Notes under the pieces: model-generated
Told to the model about the DNA's origin: nothing
What the model saw: the letters and a program-made list of their open reading frames with translations, nothing else
Database searches by the model: none
Part shown: positions 47,501-60,928 of the stretch, in pieces
Layout: each line of letters opens with the position of its first letter
Numbering within the stretch: the stretch's first letter is position 1
Made by a program: the position numbers and the translations under genes
From: Drosophila pseudoobscura
Taxonomy: Eukaryota; Arthropoda; Insecta; Diptera; Drosophilidae
Assembly (NCBI RefSeq): GCF_009870125.1
Contig: NC_046680.1
Coordinates: forward strand, 14,465,501-14,529,500
Length of the DNA: 64,000 nucleotides
Direction of reading: 5' to 3'

Positions 47501-50500
47501 ATAGCAACATCGAATGCTACTCGATTTCTTCACTCTTTTATGGATTGCTGATTTTAGAATAAATGACTGCATGGGTCTGTGGACTGGACTGAAGGTTCCC
47601 GACAATTTGCAAAGAAAAATCCTTGGCTCTATCCAGACAAACTGTTGTTCCCATGAATTAGGCACATTATCAACCATTCCCTCACTTGTTCAGCACACAG
47701 ATCTTTCTCCATACGATCCCCAATTAACGCCACTTGGCCCGGCATAATAACCAAATTTACGGATTAGAGACTCGAGTCCTGTTGCTCACTTCAAATCAGA
47801 CATGAAAATGGAAGTACAAATATTGGACACATACCGAACACCCAACCTCCCACCGAAATGCTAATTCGAGAGCTCCAATTTCTGAGGGGTGGGGTAGGCG
47901 CAACATCCGAATTTGGGATTGTAATTGGAATCAACTGATGGTTGATTGGATGGGACATGGGACATGGACATGGGACAGGGAGATGGGACTCGAATAAACT
48001 GCAACTACTCAAAGGGGTCAAAGGGCTGCGTTCCTCTCGAGTTCGGTTCGGTACGGTTTCGGGCTGCCTGTTGGCCCATAAGTAGGCTAGCATTGTCAGT
48101 GATTTTTAAGGATCTCTCGCCTCTCTCGAATCAATGCAAATTGGAGGGGAGTAGGGGAACGGATGCGTAATGTCGCCACTGTAAATGAATGATTCCGAAC
48201 TCTGCCCGAATGAATGTGTGTGTCCGATGCGGCATGTGGAGTGTGGCATGGTGGCATGGTGGCATGGAGACATGGTAGCAGGGAGTGCGTGCATTGAATG
48301 TGGCTTGTTTTACACTCGAGCGCATTTGAATACGTTGCTAATGGGATTTTGATGATGACAATGTTGCCGATGTCGATGTCGATGCCGATGCCGTTGCCAC
48401 TCTTTCTGCCTCTCACTCCATGTCTCTCCCTTTCATTTGTGACACTTCTAGGTCTATTTTCAATCGAATTGTCGCTACCAAAAACCAGTCCAGTCCGAAA
48501 GGAGTCACATTGTGGATGATGATGATGATGATGGAATGGGATTGCATCCATGGTGCAGGAACAGTTTTGTGAAAACTTAAACCGCACTGACTGTAGGAAT
48601 ACTTGTTCAACTTCTTAAACAGTTTGCTTGGACTAGGAGCACTAGAAGGACTAGAAACACTAGGAGAAGAGCCACATTATGTCGCTCTAATGCGTACAAG
48701 TACATAATGGCCGAAGCACATACATACATAGGTCCTGGTCTTCCTGGTCTACCCATCCAATTACAGCCACCCCTCCAACACGGCTATCAGACAGGGGGCA
48801 TGCCACTTCAAAACTGCCTTCTGACGTTCGTTCGACCCCCGGCCCGGATGCGCACAGCAACAGCAGCAGCAACAACGACAAGAGGCATGAAACGCTTTCG
48901 TGGGGGGCCGAAACTTTTGACACCCTTGCAGATCAATTGTTAGTTTTGTGTCTATTGGTTTCAGAGATTTGGTTCGATTAAACTATAAAAAACAAATCAA
49001 AAACCAGTACGATCGCAGTTGCAATGGCAGTTGTAAGTGCTTACTTCTCAACGTTGCAAGCACCTTGTCTTCGAAATCATAATATCCTCTGGCAGGGTAT
49101 AGCGACAGGGGCATGTCAAGCAGCGGCAACATAATGTGCCATTCACTTCCGTTCCGGCGACGGTCCCCAAAGAACGTCAAAAGATTCAATGGGCAACTCC
49201 CCTCTCCCTCCCTCTTTCTCGCCGCCTCAATATCTGCCTCTCTGTCTAGAAAATGTACTTTTTGTTAGAGCCGTTATGTGTACATACATATGTATATATT
49301 ATGCCTAGACACCTACACAGGGGGTAGCACAGAAGACAGACCCCGGACCAGCCGACAGGCGGACTACATAAGCAAACGCCTGTTCCTGCACGGCCTGCTT
49401 CCCTTTCCCTGTCCAATTCTTTACCGCTTCTGTTGCGGTTACATTTTCATGCCACAGCGCGCCATTGCCACAACCACAGGCACACACACACACACACATC
49501 AATATCCACCACTACCTCCACCTACTACACCCACTCCACTCCCTCTACTGCTGTTTACTTTTTACAGGTTGCGGGCTGCGGTCGCTCACTGGCTGCGCGG
49601 TGGTTGGTTTTTCCTCTAAGGGTTAGAGCCGTCTGCCCTGTCCCCCTGCCACCCGTTCGACCGTTTCCCGAACTGTTTTCCATGTTTTCAGTTTGCCCTT
49701 TGCCAATGCAAGTTGGACGATTTGGGCGTGTCGTTCAAATACCGCAGCCCGTGGGTGGCGGTGGCCCCCACCCCACCAGACGGGTTGCTCACGCAAACCA
49801 AAAAGGTCCCAAAAATACAGAGTTGGCAGCGTACGGCTGCTCGTAGTAGGAGATACGCGGAAAAAAGCTAGATTTACCCAAAGGAAAATAAGGAAGAAAT
49901 AAGATAAATCTTTAGATATCTACAGTTGCACAAAGCTCTTCTTTTAGTGAACTATACTATAGCATGCACTCCTCAACTGCCTCACAACTCTGTCTTCTTA
50001 GAGAAATTTGAATCCTAGCTAAAATACATAAGTGCCAGTACTGGCTGATTTCTAGCCCATCCGCCATCACTGATTGAACTCCAGACATTTGCATAGTTTT
50101 CCGTTGAGTGGTCGGGTAGGTAGCTTTTTGGCCTCGACAACTTTATTGGGCTGCCGTCGCTTCGGCCGCCCATTAGCAACCGCTACTACCAACTAAGCCC
50201 CGCACCCCCCCACCAAAAGGTATCTACCCGGCCGCGCGGTGTGTCAACCCTCTTGGCCAGACAATATGGCTTATTATTGGCTTTCAGTGTTGGCACGTTC
50301 GATTATTTGTGTCTTAATTAGCGTTCGTTCAGATTTGTTGTTGATGTAATAAACTAATAAGCAACCTCAGCACCTGTCTCCCTGCCCAGCCAGAATGCGC
50401 CTCCGCCTCCCACTGTAGGAACTGCGAGTAATTGTAATTCAATTGTCCATCGACCACGGCAAAAGTTTTTATTCAATCTTCTGCGATTGGCTGGGGGGGG

Positions 50501-51997
50501 GTCCAAGAGCAGCAGAAACTGTCAGAATAATTGGCCAGCCCGAACGAACGAGTTTAATAATAATAATTTAGGCAGCTGATTAGCGGCAGTAGAGCCCGGC
50601 TTGTTTCCACCTATTCAAGCCCATTCATATCATTCATACCTTGGCTAATTTGTGTATTTGTGGCTGTCAATTGCCATTGCCCGCCGCCGTGGATCTGTCC
50701 GTCGGTCTGTCCTTACAATGGGAAAAGCTTTTGGCTGGAAATTGGTCAGAGTTTTCCACCTCCTCGCATCAATTAGCACCTTATTTTGGTTACCAGTTCC
50801 GTGAATCAATGCACGACTGATTGAATATGAGCTGAGTGCTTTTACTGGCCGCAATTTAAAAGGAACGACAGAAAGTATCTACATATATTCCGTAGGGTAC
50901 CCCGTATTTCCCATATCTGTGAACTAACATATATGTTTGATATAGCAGCAATTGAGCTGAGTAAAAAGAGCTCATTAGCCGCAAGAAATGCTTCAGAAAT
51001 TGCCACAAATCTCCCAACGATTGGTCGCACTTGCAGATCACTTGCGGTCCTCCATCCGGCGGCCGTTATGGAAATCGCCATAATGCAAGCTTATTAATTG
51101 CAATTTGAACCTAAATAGGCTCATTTCGACAAGCGGGTCGCCTCAGCTCCACGAGACCGCTTTGTGATCCCCGTGGCTTGTCAATTATACAAATGAGCAC
51201 GATCCGCTGTGGTCCGTTTCATTGTCGCCAGATCGTTGACCAGCCGCAGCTGGAGCACGTGTTAAGTGGCGCTTTAACTGCACTTAATTTAACTGAAATT
51301 GGAGGCAATCAATCGACGGGATATGAAAGTTTACCCTGGCCAGAGTGACCCGTGCCACGGTGGCGGTGGTGGCTTGCTTCCTTCCGCTGTGGGCACAGGA
51401 ACAGGCAGCCTTGGAAGAGCCTAATCAATGCAAATCAAGGTAGAAATAGCTTGCAGTAGGCTTTAAATTAGCGCGCGACAAACAAAGTCAACAAACGGAA
51501 GTGGCCACTCATCGGTGGATCGGATGAAGGGCCCTTGGAGTGGTGTAGAAGGCGTGGTGGTGGTCCAGGGCACAGTGGTTCCCCTCCTGGCTTCCACCTA
51601 TTAGAATCTTCCTTTCTATAATCTTCTATCTGCCTGCCTGTGGCTCGGGGTACCTGTCTATAAGCTACTTCAAACCTTCTTTTGAGTACTTCTTTCAATT
51701 AGCTGTCATCTATCTGTTATCTAACAAACATCTTCTTCCACTATTCCCTAGTCCTGCACCCAATGTGCATGGATGTGTTGCAATTTACATGCGGCCTGGG
51801 CACAAAGCAGATATGTAGCTGATATCTTCATTCGCCCATCGCTCATCCGGTTTGGGGCCGGCCAAGAAGGGTTTCCTCATCATCAGTATGCATCAGCAGC
51901 ATCCACGTCAACTCTTGCGCACTTTACCTTAACGATTTTTAATTAATATTTTAACCAACTATTAATAAAAGTAACAACTTCCGTCCCAGCTCAGGGC
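44501..51997. other. gene-free DNA, segment 4
   Basis: No gene could be confirmed. It holds a TATTTAAG with small frames downstream (44503-44875, see findings), a TGGCTC run (45672-45700) and a CCCCGA run (46268-46304). GGGCTGGAG/CGGGCTGG repeats lie at 47128-47178, a GGCATGGT run at 48240-48275 and a GATGTC/GATGCC run at 48362-48400. Near 51250-51300 is a pair of inverted NK-2-type sites. This is likely regulatory sequence for a gene outside the window or intronic DNA of one. Confidence 0.45.
47128..47178 (+). repeat. GGGCTGGCG/GGGCTGGAG tandem repeat
   Basis: Four to five 9-bp units, GGCTGGAGG then GGCTGGCGG. Confidence 0.85.
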
Positions 51998-52765
51998 TCA
52001 CTTGTTCATCGAGCTGACGATGAAGCTGCGCGCCCGATGGATGCTCGTGTAGACGCCAGGATAGTTGGCGTTGGCGCAGCCTAGGCCCCAGGAGACGATG
52101 CCACAGAGCTGATTCCTGTAGATCACACCTCCTCCCGAGTCGCCTGTGCAGCTGTCCTTGCCCGAGGAGCGGGCGCAGAAGGTGGAGGCGTACAGCGTGT
52201 CCTGGGACCGATAGGCCCGCTGGCAGACGGTCTTCCGGATGAGCTGGATCTGCACGGTGCGAAGCTGGTTGGAGGGCTGGGAGCTACCGGATTGCGTGGT
52301 TCCCCAGCCGGAGACCCGCATGTAGTCTCCGGGACTCCACTGCACCGAGCAGAGCGGGATCGTCGCGATGTTGTTGCCCGTCATGGAGCTCTGCAGCCGT
52401 AAAACGGCCACGTCCATATTCAGCCGCGAGCTGCTGTACGTGCTGGGCACAAAGGTCCTGGCCACGCGTCGTATTACCCCCGTCTGGGAGAGCTTGCTCA
52501 CTCCGCCCTGAACCGTCATGCGGCTCGCCTGGTAGCCACTGACGCAGTGGGCCGCCGTCACCACGTACATCCTGCTCACCAGGGAACCGCCGCAGTAGAA
52601 GGTCCCATCATAGCGCAGGTTCACCACATACCCACCCACCGCCGACTGGGATGTGGTGGTGCCTCCCACGATGCGAGGCTGGATACCCTGGCTGCTCACT
52701 CTCCACAGGAGGAGCAACTGCACGAAAGTGACAAGGGAAAGATCTCCAGACCAAAGCCACCTCAT
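51998..52765 (-). CDS. trypsin-like serine protease (S1 family), secreted
   Basis: The product is 255 aa in a single exon. It has an N-terminal signal segment (hydrophobic VTFVQLLLLWRV) and a short propeptide cut at Arg31 before IVGG. The catalytic triad is intact: His in VTAAHC, Asp in NMDVAVL, Ser in GDSGGG. Asp189 (in SGKDSCTGDSGG) and Gly216/226 (SWGLGC) fit trypsin specificity. Three conserved disulfide pairs can be placed, plus the Cys136-Cys201 pair. There is no CLIP domain, so a digestive, reproductive or effector protease is more likely than a cascade initiator. A TATA box (CATATAAACG on the minus strand, 52805-52814) lies about 40 bp upstream of the ATG. It is the only clear gene in the right 36 kb. 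Confidence 0.94.
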   Translation of the reverse strand: MRWLWSGDLSLVTFVQLLLLWRVSSQGIQPRIVGGTTTSQSAVGGYVVNLRYDGTFYCGGSLVSRMYVVTAAHCVSGYQASRMTVQGGVSKLSQTGVIRRVARTFVPSTYSSSRLNMDVAVLRLQSSMTGNNIATIPLCSVQWSPGDYMRVSGWGTTQSGSSQPSNQLRTVQIQLIRKTVCQRAYRSQDTLYASTFCARSSGKDSCTGDSGGGVIYRNQLCGIVSWGLGCANANYPGVYTSIHRARSFIVSSMNK

Positions 52766-52804
52766 GGCTAGAGCAATTAAATGAGCGGCAAGTGCCGGAG
52801 CTGT

Positions 52805-52814
52805 CGTTTATATG
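52805..52814 (-). promoter_or_regulatory. TATA box of the serine protease gene
   Basis: CATATAAACG on the minus strand, spaced to place the transcription start at about 52775-52785, just before the ATG at 52765. Confidence 0.65.
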
Positions 52815-52815
52815 C

Positions 52816-55800
52816 GGGGAAGATCGGTGCAGCTGTGCAAACAAGATGTGGCTTGACGCAGGCAGCGACTGGGTCACATTTGTGGAAAGTTCTCTTCGAG
52901 GTCAACATGCGGCTGTGGACCTTGCGGGGTTCATAGATAACAATCCAATTAGGTATGTGTATCATTGAGGGGACTACAAAATATTAATAAATAAAAGAGC
53001 AGATCAAACCGAGGTGAAAGCAGAGAACTATTTCAAATAAGAGTCAAATTGGTTCAGATATTTAATAGATAATTCCATGTTTGTTTATGACTTTTCATAG
53101 CTATGGGAACCTCCAAGCAAAAACAAAGCTAAGCAATGACAAATGATGAGAAACCAATTTGTTCATGAGTTTTGCAGACTCGTTCCTCAAAGCCTTACAG
53201 AAACATTTGCCTCGCCAAAGAATTACAAATACCTACCATTCCCAAAGAAGGCTTTAGGACGCCCAAATACAGAAAGTTTCCATTGCTGAACACTTTTTAT
53301 CTGCCATCAGCACCTTCCGGACCCACATCAAGCCCAAAGTTGTGCTCCTCTCCTTGAGGTGAGTCATGGAATTGGGCGGGATTGGCTGTAGATCTGCTGT
53401 GGAAGATAAGACGGCCAGAGACTGAGTCGGAGTCGGGGCGGGGGTGCCCTTTGGCTTCATTTTGGCCAAAAACGGCATTCCAAGGCAGGCAAAGGAAACC
53501 CAACTGATGTGCGGAAGGCTGCTACCATATTGGAGGATGGCTGGAGCTTGAGTTTGGATCCCCCCTGGCGTCTGGGCTTGGGTTTGGGTCTTGGCCGGGA
53601 CTTTGGCTTGGGTTACACCTACCAGCCAGTGCGACCTTATCGCACCCATTAATCTGGCAGCTCAGGGAAAGAAATGAGCAATAACGAACCAAATGAGGCA
53701 AAGCAAGATGGTGGATGTTCTTGACCGCACTAGCCCCTACCCCTGCCAGCATTTCAGGAGTCCCCCTTCGACCGGGCCAATATGGCGCATAGCCATCAGC
53801 ACTTCAAGGCGAATATGGAATATGGAGGAGAAGCCTAATGAAAAGCAACCCCAAGAGGGAGCAGCAGAGACCGTATGTTAAATATTATGACCAGCTCTAC
53901 TCTGAAAAACGCCCGTAAAACTTCGGTTCGAACACTCTCGCTCACTCTTGCCCCATACGCAACCGACAAAACAGAAAAACCTAAAAAAACAGAAAGGAAA
54001 AAATGAGGAAAAAAATATGAATTCTTTTTTTATGATCTCAAGTCATGCAAAAAGCGAAACGAATCAGAACGCGGCGCGGCGCGCATTGGACGTGAGTCGC
54101 GAATGCTTCGCTTCGTGCGGGGCGATGATGGCGGCCATGGTGGCTTAACCCCTCTGCAAGTCAGCACCTCTGCAGCCCTGCACCCCTGCACACCAGCACC
54201 CCAGCACCCGAGCACCCCTCCGCTGGCCATCATCTGTTGGCCACGTTTTGGGGCCCCGGTTTTGCACTCCTTTTTCTTGTGTGCGCGCGCCCGAGATAAG
54301 AAACTTTTATTTTTTTTCATAATAATACCTGGCAATCCACGTGGTTTAGGGTATATTGTGGGCTATGTAGGTCTGGCTATACGAGTATAAACCATGGAGC
54401 ATCATCGTGAAATCGATGGGAGTTGGGCCCCACACCAGCTTTTATTTTCTCCTATTTAAGTAGATACGAATAGCGGGTATCCTGTAGTCGGAATACGAGA
54501 TACTTATTCGCATTTCTTTTGGTTTTCATTTTTTTGTGTTGTTTAGTTCGCTTTCGTATTCCGTGATGGCGAACGTCATGGAACATGGAACCTCTGGCGG
54601 AAATGTTTGACAGACACGTAATGCCCAACGCCACAGTCATAATTTTTTCTATTCTTTGCATACTCTCTCTCTCACTCTCTCTCTCTCACTCTGGCTCTTT
54701 CCCTCCTACTCTCCCTATCTGTTTTCATCTGTATTGAACGATTTTCTTCATATGGAAAAACGGAGAAAAATGGAGAAGTAGAAGTCGAAGCAGAAAATGT
54801 TGATGGAATTTTATAATGAACATTCAGTGGGCCTTTGGACATTTTGTGCTGCTAAAGTGCAGTTAAGGAATAATTGTTGTGCTGAAAACAACAACGAAAC
54901 CCATAACTAAGAGCCCAGGGAAAGAGAGGAATACTCGTAGAAGTTGCAACTGCAACAAAAATGTGGTAAAAAAGTGGAGAAAACCCACACAATGGGTGGG
55001 ACCACACAATGAGGGAAAGCCGGAGTAGGAGTGGGAGTAGGAATCGGAGGAAAAAACTAACTGCTTGGAGAGAGAAGAGCATTTGAAAACAAAGTGACGA
55101 GAAAGGTCGTAACATCCAAAGGGAGCAATCATCGCACATTGGATTGCCAGAGACGAGGTGCCAAAGAAGCGGAAGCGGATATCAAGGAGGGCACAACAAT
55201 AGCCACGAAGGTATGCAAAGTACCCTACCCTCAGATAGTCTCCAGAGAGACACCTCCACTCCCCCGCAATACGAGAACTTCTGCACAATGTGTCGTCAAT
55301 TTGGAAAAAAATATTAAAAAAGCTTTTGTGACTCGAGTCCTGCTCCTTGCCTTCTAGTGCTCTTCTGATAACATCTAATTTAGACTTGCTTCTCTTTAAT
55401 ATTTAACTCTAATTGATGGTATACAGCAAATCTGGATTGAACGCTTGATGTCTTAAATATGGTTATAAACGCAAACAAGGAGAGTATTCACATGAATTGG
55501 AAAGAATTGATCAGGTTATGGGCAAAGGATGTTTCCATTCCAGCCCACATACCAAAAGTAACTGAAAGTTCCCCTTTTTTACGTTTTTATTCGGTGTCAC
55601 GGGAAGACAATGCAAATGATGCACTATCAGAAGCTTTCGCAACTTGACTGTGCGACTCCAAAGGCAGACACCTTTAAATAGTATGGGGCGGCAAGAGCCG
55701 CAAGAGCCAAACCCAACACCAAACCTAAGACCAAGCCCTGAACACCCTTCCGGGAGCAGGGCAGGGAAATACTCATACGCCCCGTTTTAGTTGCAGCAAA

Positions 55801-57100
55801 AGAGTCGGGAGTCGGGCGGGGAGCGTCGGGCACAGTGTGCAGCCTCAAAAGCAGCTTCAACTCTTTCGGGCCAAGCAAAAAAGATGAGGGAAACAACAAG
55901 AGAAACAGTGCAAACTCTGGCACTAAACCACTTGCATGAAGGTGGAGTGGGGGGGGGTTGCAACCGGAGAACAGTTGGGGGTGGGGTCTTGGGGAGGATT
56001 GGGGATTGGGGCACAGTCGCCCCGGAATATTCGTGAGCAATTTCGCGTTTGACGAAACATATAATCTTCGCACATTTCTATGGAAATGAATGGATTGGTG
56101 GAATGCTTTGCTTGATGTATTGATAGATGCACGGCGGGATTGATGGATATATGGCTGGTTGGATAAATTGGATTCGTATTGGTTTTCTGCTGCCTCTGCC
56201 TTTACCGCTGCGGCAACAAGACAGCCAAGGGAGAGGAGAGAGAACACAAAACCGAGAGAGAAAAGAAAAAGAAAAAAAAATAGGTGGCATATTTCTTTGG
56301 CTGTTGCATTCGCTGCAGTTTCTACCTTTGCATGCAAATTGGTATCCCCTGCTGGCTCTCTGGCAGCTCCTCCCCCCCCTTGCTCCATGGCGCGGCCACA
56401 CCCTCAAAATCTCCCATTCTGCAAGAGGCAGGCGCCTCGACGTCGCTGCTGTGGCGCTGTTGATGGTTGCATGGCCTTTTTTCCAATCGTGTTCTACTTA
56501 CAGAGTGTGTATGTATCTATGTGCGTATCTGTGTGTGGATATGTGCACTAGTGTGTATATAGATGTGCATCTGTGTGTGTAGTTTCTGTGTTTTTCTGCT
56601 GTGCGCCTATGCAAATATGCAATTAAGTCAGCCTGGCCCCGACTCTTGCCATGGAGCGGCATGTTTGCCGTCATCTAACATGGCATTCCATCAGCAAACG
56701 GAATCGGAATCAGAATCACACTCACAGTCAGAGCCAGAGTCGGAATCTGTATCTGAATCCGAATCAGAGAGCGGCAGTCAGTCAGCACCATCAATACGCT
56801 CATCGTCGCAAACTTCCCAATGTTGGCAAAAGGAATAGAACTGGGACTGGGACTGGGATTGGGACGGGGACGGGGACTAGGCTGGCCATGGCCATGGAAG
56901 TGGGAGTGACACGTTGATGGCCAGCATGCGATTGGCTTAATAGTTGGGTCATGTGTGAGTGGGGTGTGTGCTGTATGCGGCATCGGGCATGGCATCGGGC
57001 ATGGCATGGCATGACATGGTCGATTAGAGACGGTGTACGAGCTCTAAGACAGCCGGTGTTGATTATATAGTTTAAGGGATTGAAATGTTCATAATCCATT
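52816..57100. other. gene-free DNA, segment 5
   Basis: No supported gene. It holds a CTTGGGTTTGGGT run (53548-53615), a CACCCCTGCA/CAGCACCCC decamer-like run (54178-54220) and CT-rich DNA (54663-54705). An AGAATCAGAGTC hexamer run lies at 56699-56775, a GGGACT run at 56838-56880 and a GGCATCGGGCAT run at 56978-57015. The 253-codon minus-strand frame at 55627-56388 has no domain and is judged fortuitous. Confidence 0.45.
56699..56775 (+). repeat. (G/C)AATC(A/G) hexamer repeat
   Basis: About twelve imperfect units such as GAATCG, GAATCA, GAGCCA and GAATCT. Confidence 0.85.
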
Positions 57101-58937
57101 GCCTGAAATAGACACTAGTGGTGTTGCAGTATAAATATCGACAAGTCTATACAGTTTACTGCATGATAATAGTATTGATTGTTAATTTGCAGTTCTATTC
57201 GATTTAATGAATCGAAATTTAGTCATTTTTTCAGGCAAACTTATCAGAAACTAAATATTCTTGTTATTCAGATCTAGATTTTTACGTGTATAATATTAGA
57301 TGACTCTTAAGTTTTTTTAAATGTATCCCCAAATGTTCCTCAAGTCCAACTGTTGGCGTATACTTGACGTTTCCTTGCGCTCGTACCTTGTTGCGTATAC
57401 TTAATATTTGAGAACCTCTTATCACCCCAACCTCCCCAACAACAATCTACATATTTTCTTGGCAAAGAATGTACATATAATATGCAAACAACAAAATGCC
57501 CAAGAAGTAGTAGAAGAAAATGTAAGAAAAGCAAACAAAAAAAAACAATGCAGAATGCTTACAAAACGTTAAACCGCAAAAAAAAAACTGCAACAAAGAG
57601 AAGCATAAAGAGATGAAGATGAAAAAGTGCAGGGCACCGCAACAGAAATAACAAAAAAACAAAAAAAATGCAAGCCACGAAATTCCAACGAAAGCATTGC
57701 TGCATCTTCTCCTCTTCCTCTTCCCCCTCCTCTTCCCCCTCCACCGCCATATACTGCGTGTGTCGCTGGTGCTAGCCATCTTCTTCTGCCTTATGCCCGT
57801 GGCTGCCTGCAGCTTCTTTCTTTCTTTTTTTCTCTTAAAGCTGCCGCTGTTGCTTTCCTTCTTCATCTCTCCTATATGTATGTGGCAGCGCTGTGTGCGT
57901 GTGTGTGTGTGTGTGTACACGGAGCAGTATGTGACGGCGACGCCATGTTGCTGATATTGAGTTGCGTGTAGTACGCGTGCAGAAAAGACATACATAAGTA
58001 TGCATGTATGCATGAAAGTAAGAAAAAACTAAAAGTATGAATATATGTACACATCATATACGTATGTATGTATGTATGGACGTGGCTGTATGCATGGCAT
58101 CAATGTTCAGCATGTACTGTCTGTATGTATATGCCTATATGTGTAGGCACGTATCGCAACATTTCGCATTATGGCCGATGCCGAATGGCTATGGCTTTTG
58201 TGGCAAGAAGCCGTCATTGTAGTTGGTGTTGTTTTGCGTGCCACCGCCACCACCACCACCACCACCCAAGCCAAAGGCCCAAAATAGTCCAAGAGCAACA
58301 GAGAGGGAGACGCAGGGGGGAGAGAGAGAGAGAGAGAGAGAGAGACAGCGGGTAAAACCGCATACAACTTATTTTGTTACTCCGTTGCTGTGCTGTGCTG
58401 TGCGGTGCGGTTGAAATGCAGCAGCAGAAGCCGGGAGGTGGAAAGCCAAGATGAAAAAGTCAGGCAAAGGAGAAACCAAAAAAAAAAAAAAGAAGGGGAG
58501 GGAAAGATAGGAATAGGGGGACTGGATAAGCTCTGCTCTGCTGGAACTGCGACTGGAACTGGGTCTGGGAGCTGGGACCTACTGAAAACTCCCAGGAGCT
58601 AATCTTGTGGCTCTACCAAGCTTTTGAACTATTTCAAATTAGTTGCCATGAAATTTTCAATTAATTTTCAAATTTCAATTTAAAAATCGACCGAACAATG
58701 CTGAATGGGGCTGCAGCCATTGCCAGCCACCTCTGAAAGTGTGATGGGAATTTTCATAATGACTTCTTAGCCCCCGTTCGAGGCCCACTCCGGGTCCGAG
58801 TCGCACTCCCAGTTGGAGTCGGAGTCCATGGCTATAATAAGTGCAATTAGGCCATTGATGGTCTCGTCAGCTCACCTCGGCTCCGCTCTCGAAGCGGATG
58901 TGAAGGTGAGTCGAGTGGACTCGAATGGAGTTGTGTC

Positions 58938-58990
58938 TCCCAGCCCCAGCCCCAGCCTCAACGCCAGCCCCAACGCCAGCCCCAACGCCA
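58938..58990 (+). repeat. CCCAGC and CAACGCCAGCCC tandem repeat
   Basis: Three CCCAGC units merge into three 12-bp CAACGCCAGCCC units. Confidence 0.85.
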
Positions 58991-60913
58991 GGCCAAACTC
59001 TGCAGCTCCTGCAACTGTCGCCTCGCCTCGTTAGCCGGGTAGCAAATTTTCAGCGTCTAACATGGCCGGTCGCCATGTTTAATCAAATACGTGACTTGAT
59101 TTCAATTTGGGCGGCAGCCCCACAGTTTCACAGCAATTCAGTAACAGCATTTTACATTTAAGAATTCAAGAGCATCCGACAGATGCGACTCCTGTGCGTA
59201 TCTAGTGAGATTTGCTTACATTGTTACTCGGGGAACTCTTTACAATTACAATTAGATGTGCAAATTTCAGTGATATAGAGACCAATCATATGTAAAGCTT
59301 GAAGCCCATCTAAAATGGAGAAACAATTAGAACAGCTAGCGCTGGATTAAATTCACAAAGAGCTAAGCTTTATCATACTAGAAGGATATGGTCACACATT
59401 GGATATACTGTATTAATCCACAATCAAGGATTTCCAACTGTTAGTTAGGCCTTAATTAAACATACTAAAGATAGCCCATTTCGAAAATAAACGCTATATT
59501 TGCTCCGAGTGTGAAAATATTAAATGGATGTGTTTCCATATATATTTTCATAATAAATTAAATATGTTAACCACAATATAATATATATACAATAAATATA
59601 ATAAATTTATTTTAAAGTGTTTTATATTTCCATTAAATATGGCCCGTATTTTTATTACACTTATACTTAATTCAAAACGAATTCCTTTGTATTTCCCTAT
59701 GTTTGTACTTCGAAACCGAATATTTTATTTAAATATGTGGCTGTTTCTTTTTAGCATATCATTAACTTATGGTTTATTGATATTCTTCTAACCCATTGAT
59801 ACGGTTATCTTTCTGCCCTGGCATATTTCAACAGCACTGAATAATTATAGAGTTTTTCCATATGCATGGGCTTAATTGCAATAGAAATTGTCGGACAAGT
59901 GTTGAGCTAATTACAAGGTTAAGGTCTCCGATTCTTCTTTCTTCACAGAAATATGTACGATCCAATGGATGCCAGGGCCAGAGCCAGAGCCAGAGCCAGA
60001 CCATGCCAGGCCACTCCATCGCCATCTCCAGGTCCAACCTGTTCCGCATTTCAGCAAGTCAATCAGAAGTCAATCACTTTGTGTGCGGTGTTCTTCGGGG
60101 TTCGGTTCGGTTCAGACTTCGATCTTTGGGCTTTTCGACATTGCACGATTATATGAGTATACGAAATTTCCGACAACAAGCCTGACTTCAGTCTGTTGAA
60201 AATAATAATAATAATAATATAGAGAAGCAGCAACAACATAATTGCAAATTGGCCCGAAAATAAAACAACAAAAAGTGAGCCACAACAACAGAAACATGAT
60301 AATTTAATGTTTGCCAAATGGGCGAACGGAACGGGACACACACCACACACACACACAACACCAGGCCACAGAGGAAAAAAAAAACGTAAATTATAGACTG
60401 TCTGGTGACCTTGAAAGTGAAATGCTCCAATCCCCGGGAAGGGGGAAAGAGAGTGCAGAGAGGTAGATCATCGTGTGTCTGGCTCTGGGTCTGGCTCTGG
60501 CTCTGGGTCTGGGTCGGGAGAAGGTGTCTGCGCAGAAATTAGTTACTCTGTGACCATAATGCCCGCTCTAATTGCGTAATTGACTGATCCGACACGCTAG
60601 TGAGCCGAAAGCAAACAATTGACAGACATTCGCTCGCACATTGAGATACATATTTTGAGATAAATATATGCTTAGGGCTGCGACAATCTGTATCTGTATC
60701 TGGGCATCGCCCGAAGATTGAAATTCATCTAGGGGTGGCGGGTACAGGACAAAAGGCTCGTCGTCGGCTCCCTTCTAGAGTTACGCAGCCGCTTCTGCGC
60801 ATGTATCTTGCAGATACACACACACACACACACACTCATTCAAATACTGCCTCTCCATAGCTGCACCTTCGCTGTTTTTATGCAATTGTTTTATTTCTCC
60901 CCTCCCTCCTGCC

Positions 60914-60928
60914 TCCCCCCCCCCCCCT
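60914..60928 (+). repeat. poly-C run
   Basis: About fourteen C, within a C/T-rich strand asymmetry (60895-60935). Confidence 0.85.

Noticed and set aside
55627-56388. 253-codon minus-strand frame
   Set aside because: It has scattered hydrophobic and poly-Ser/Pro stretches without domain order, and competing long frames occur on the opposite strand.
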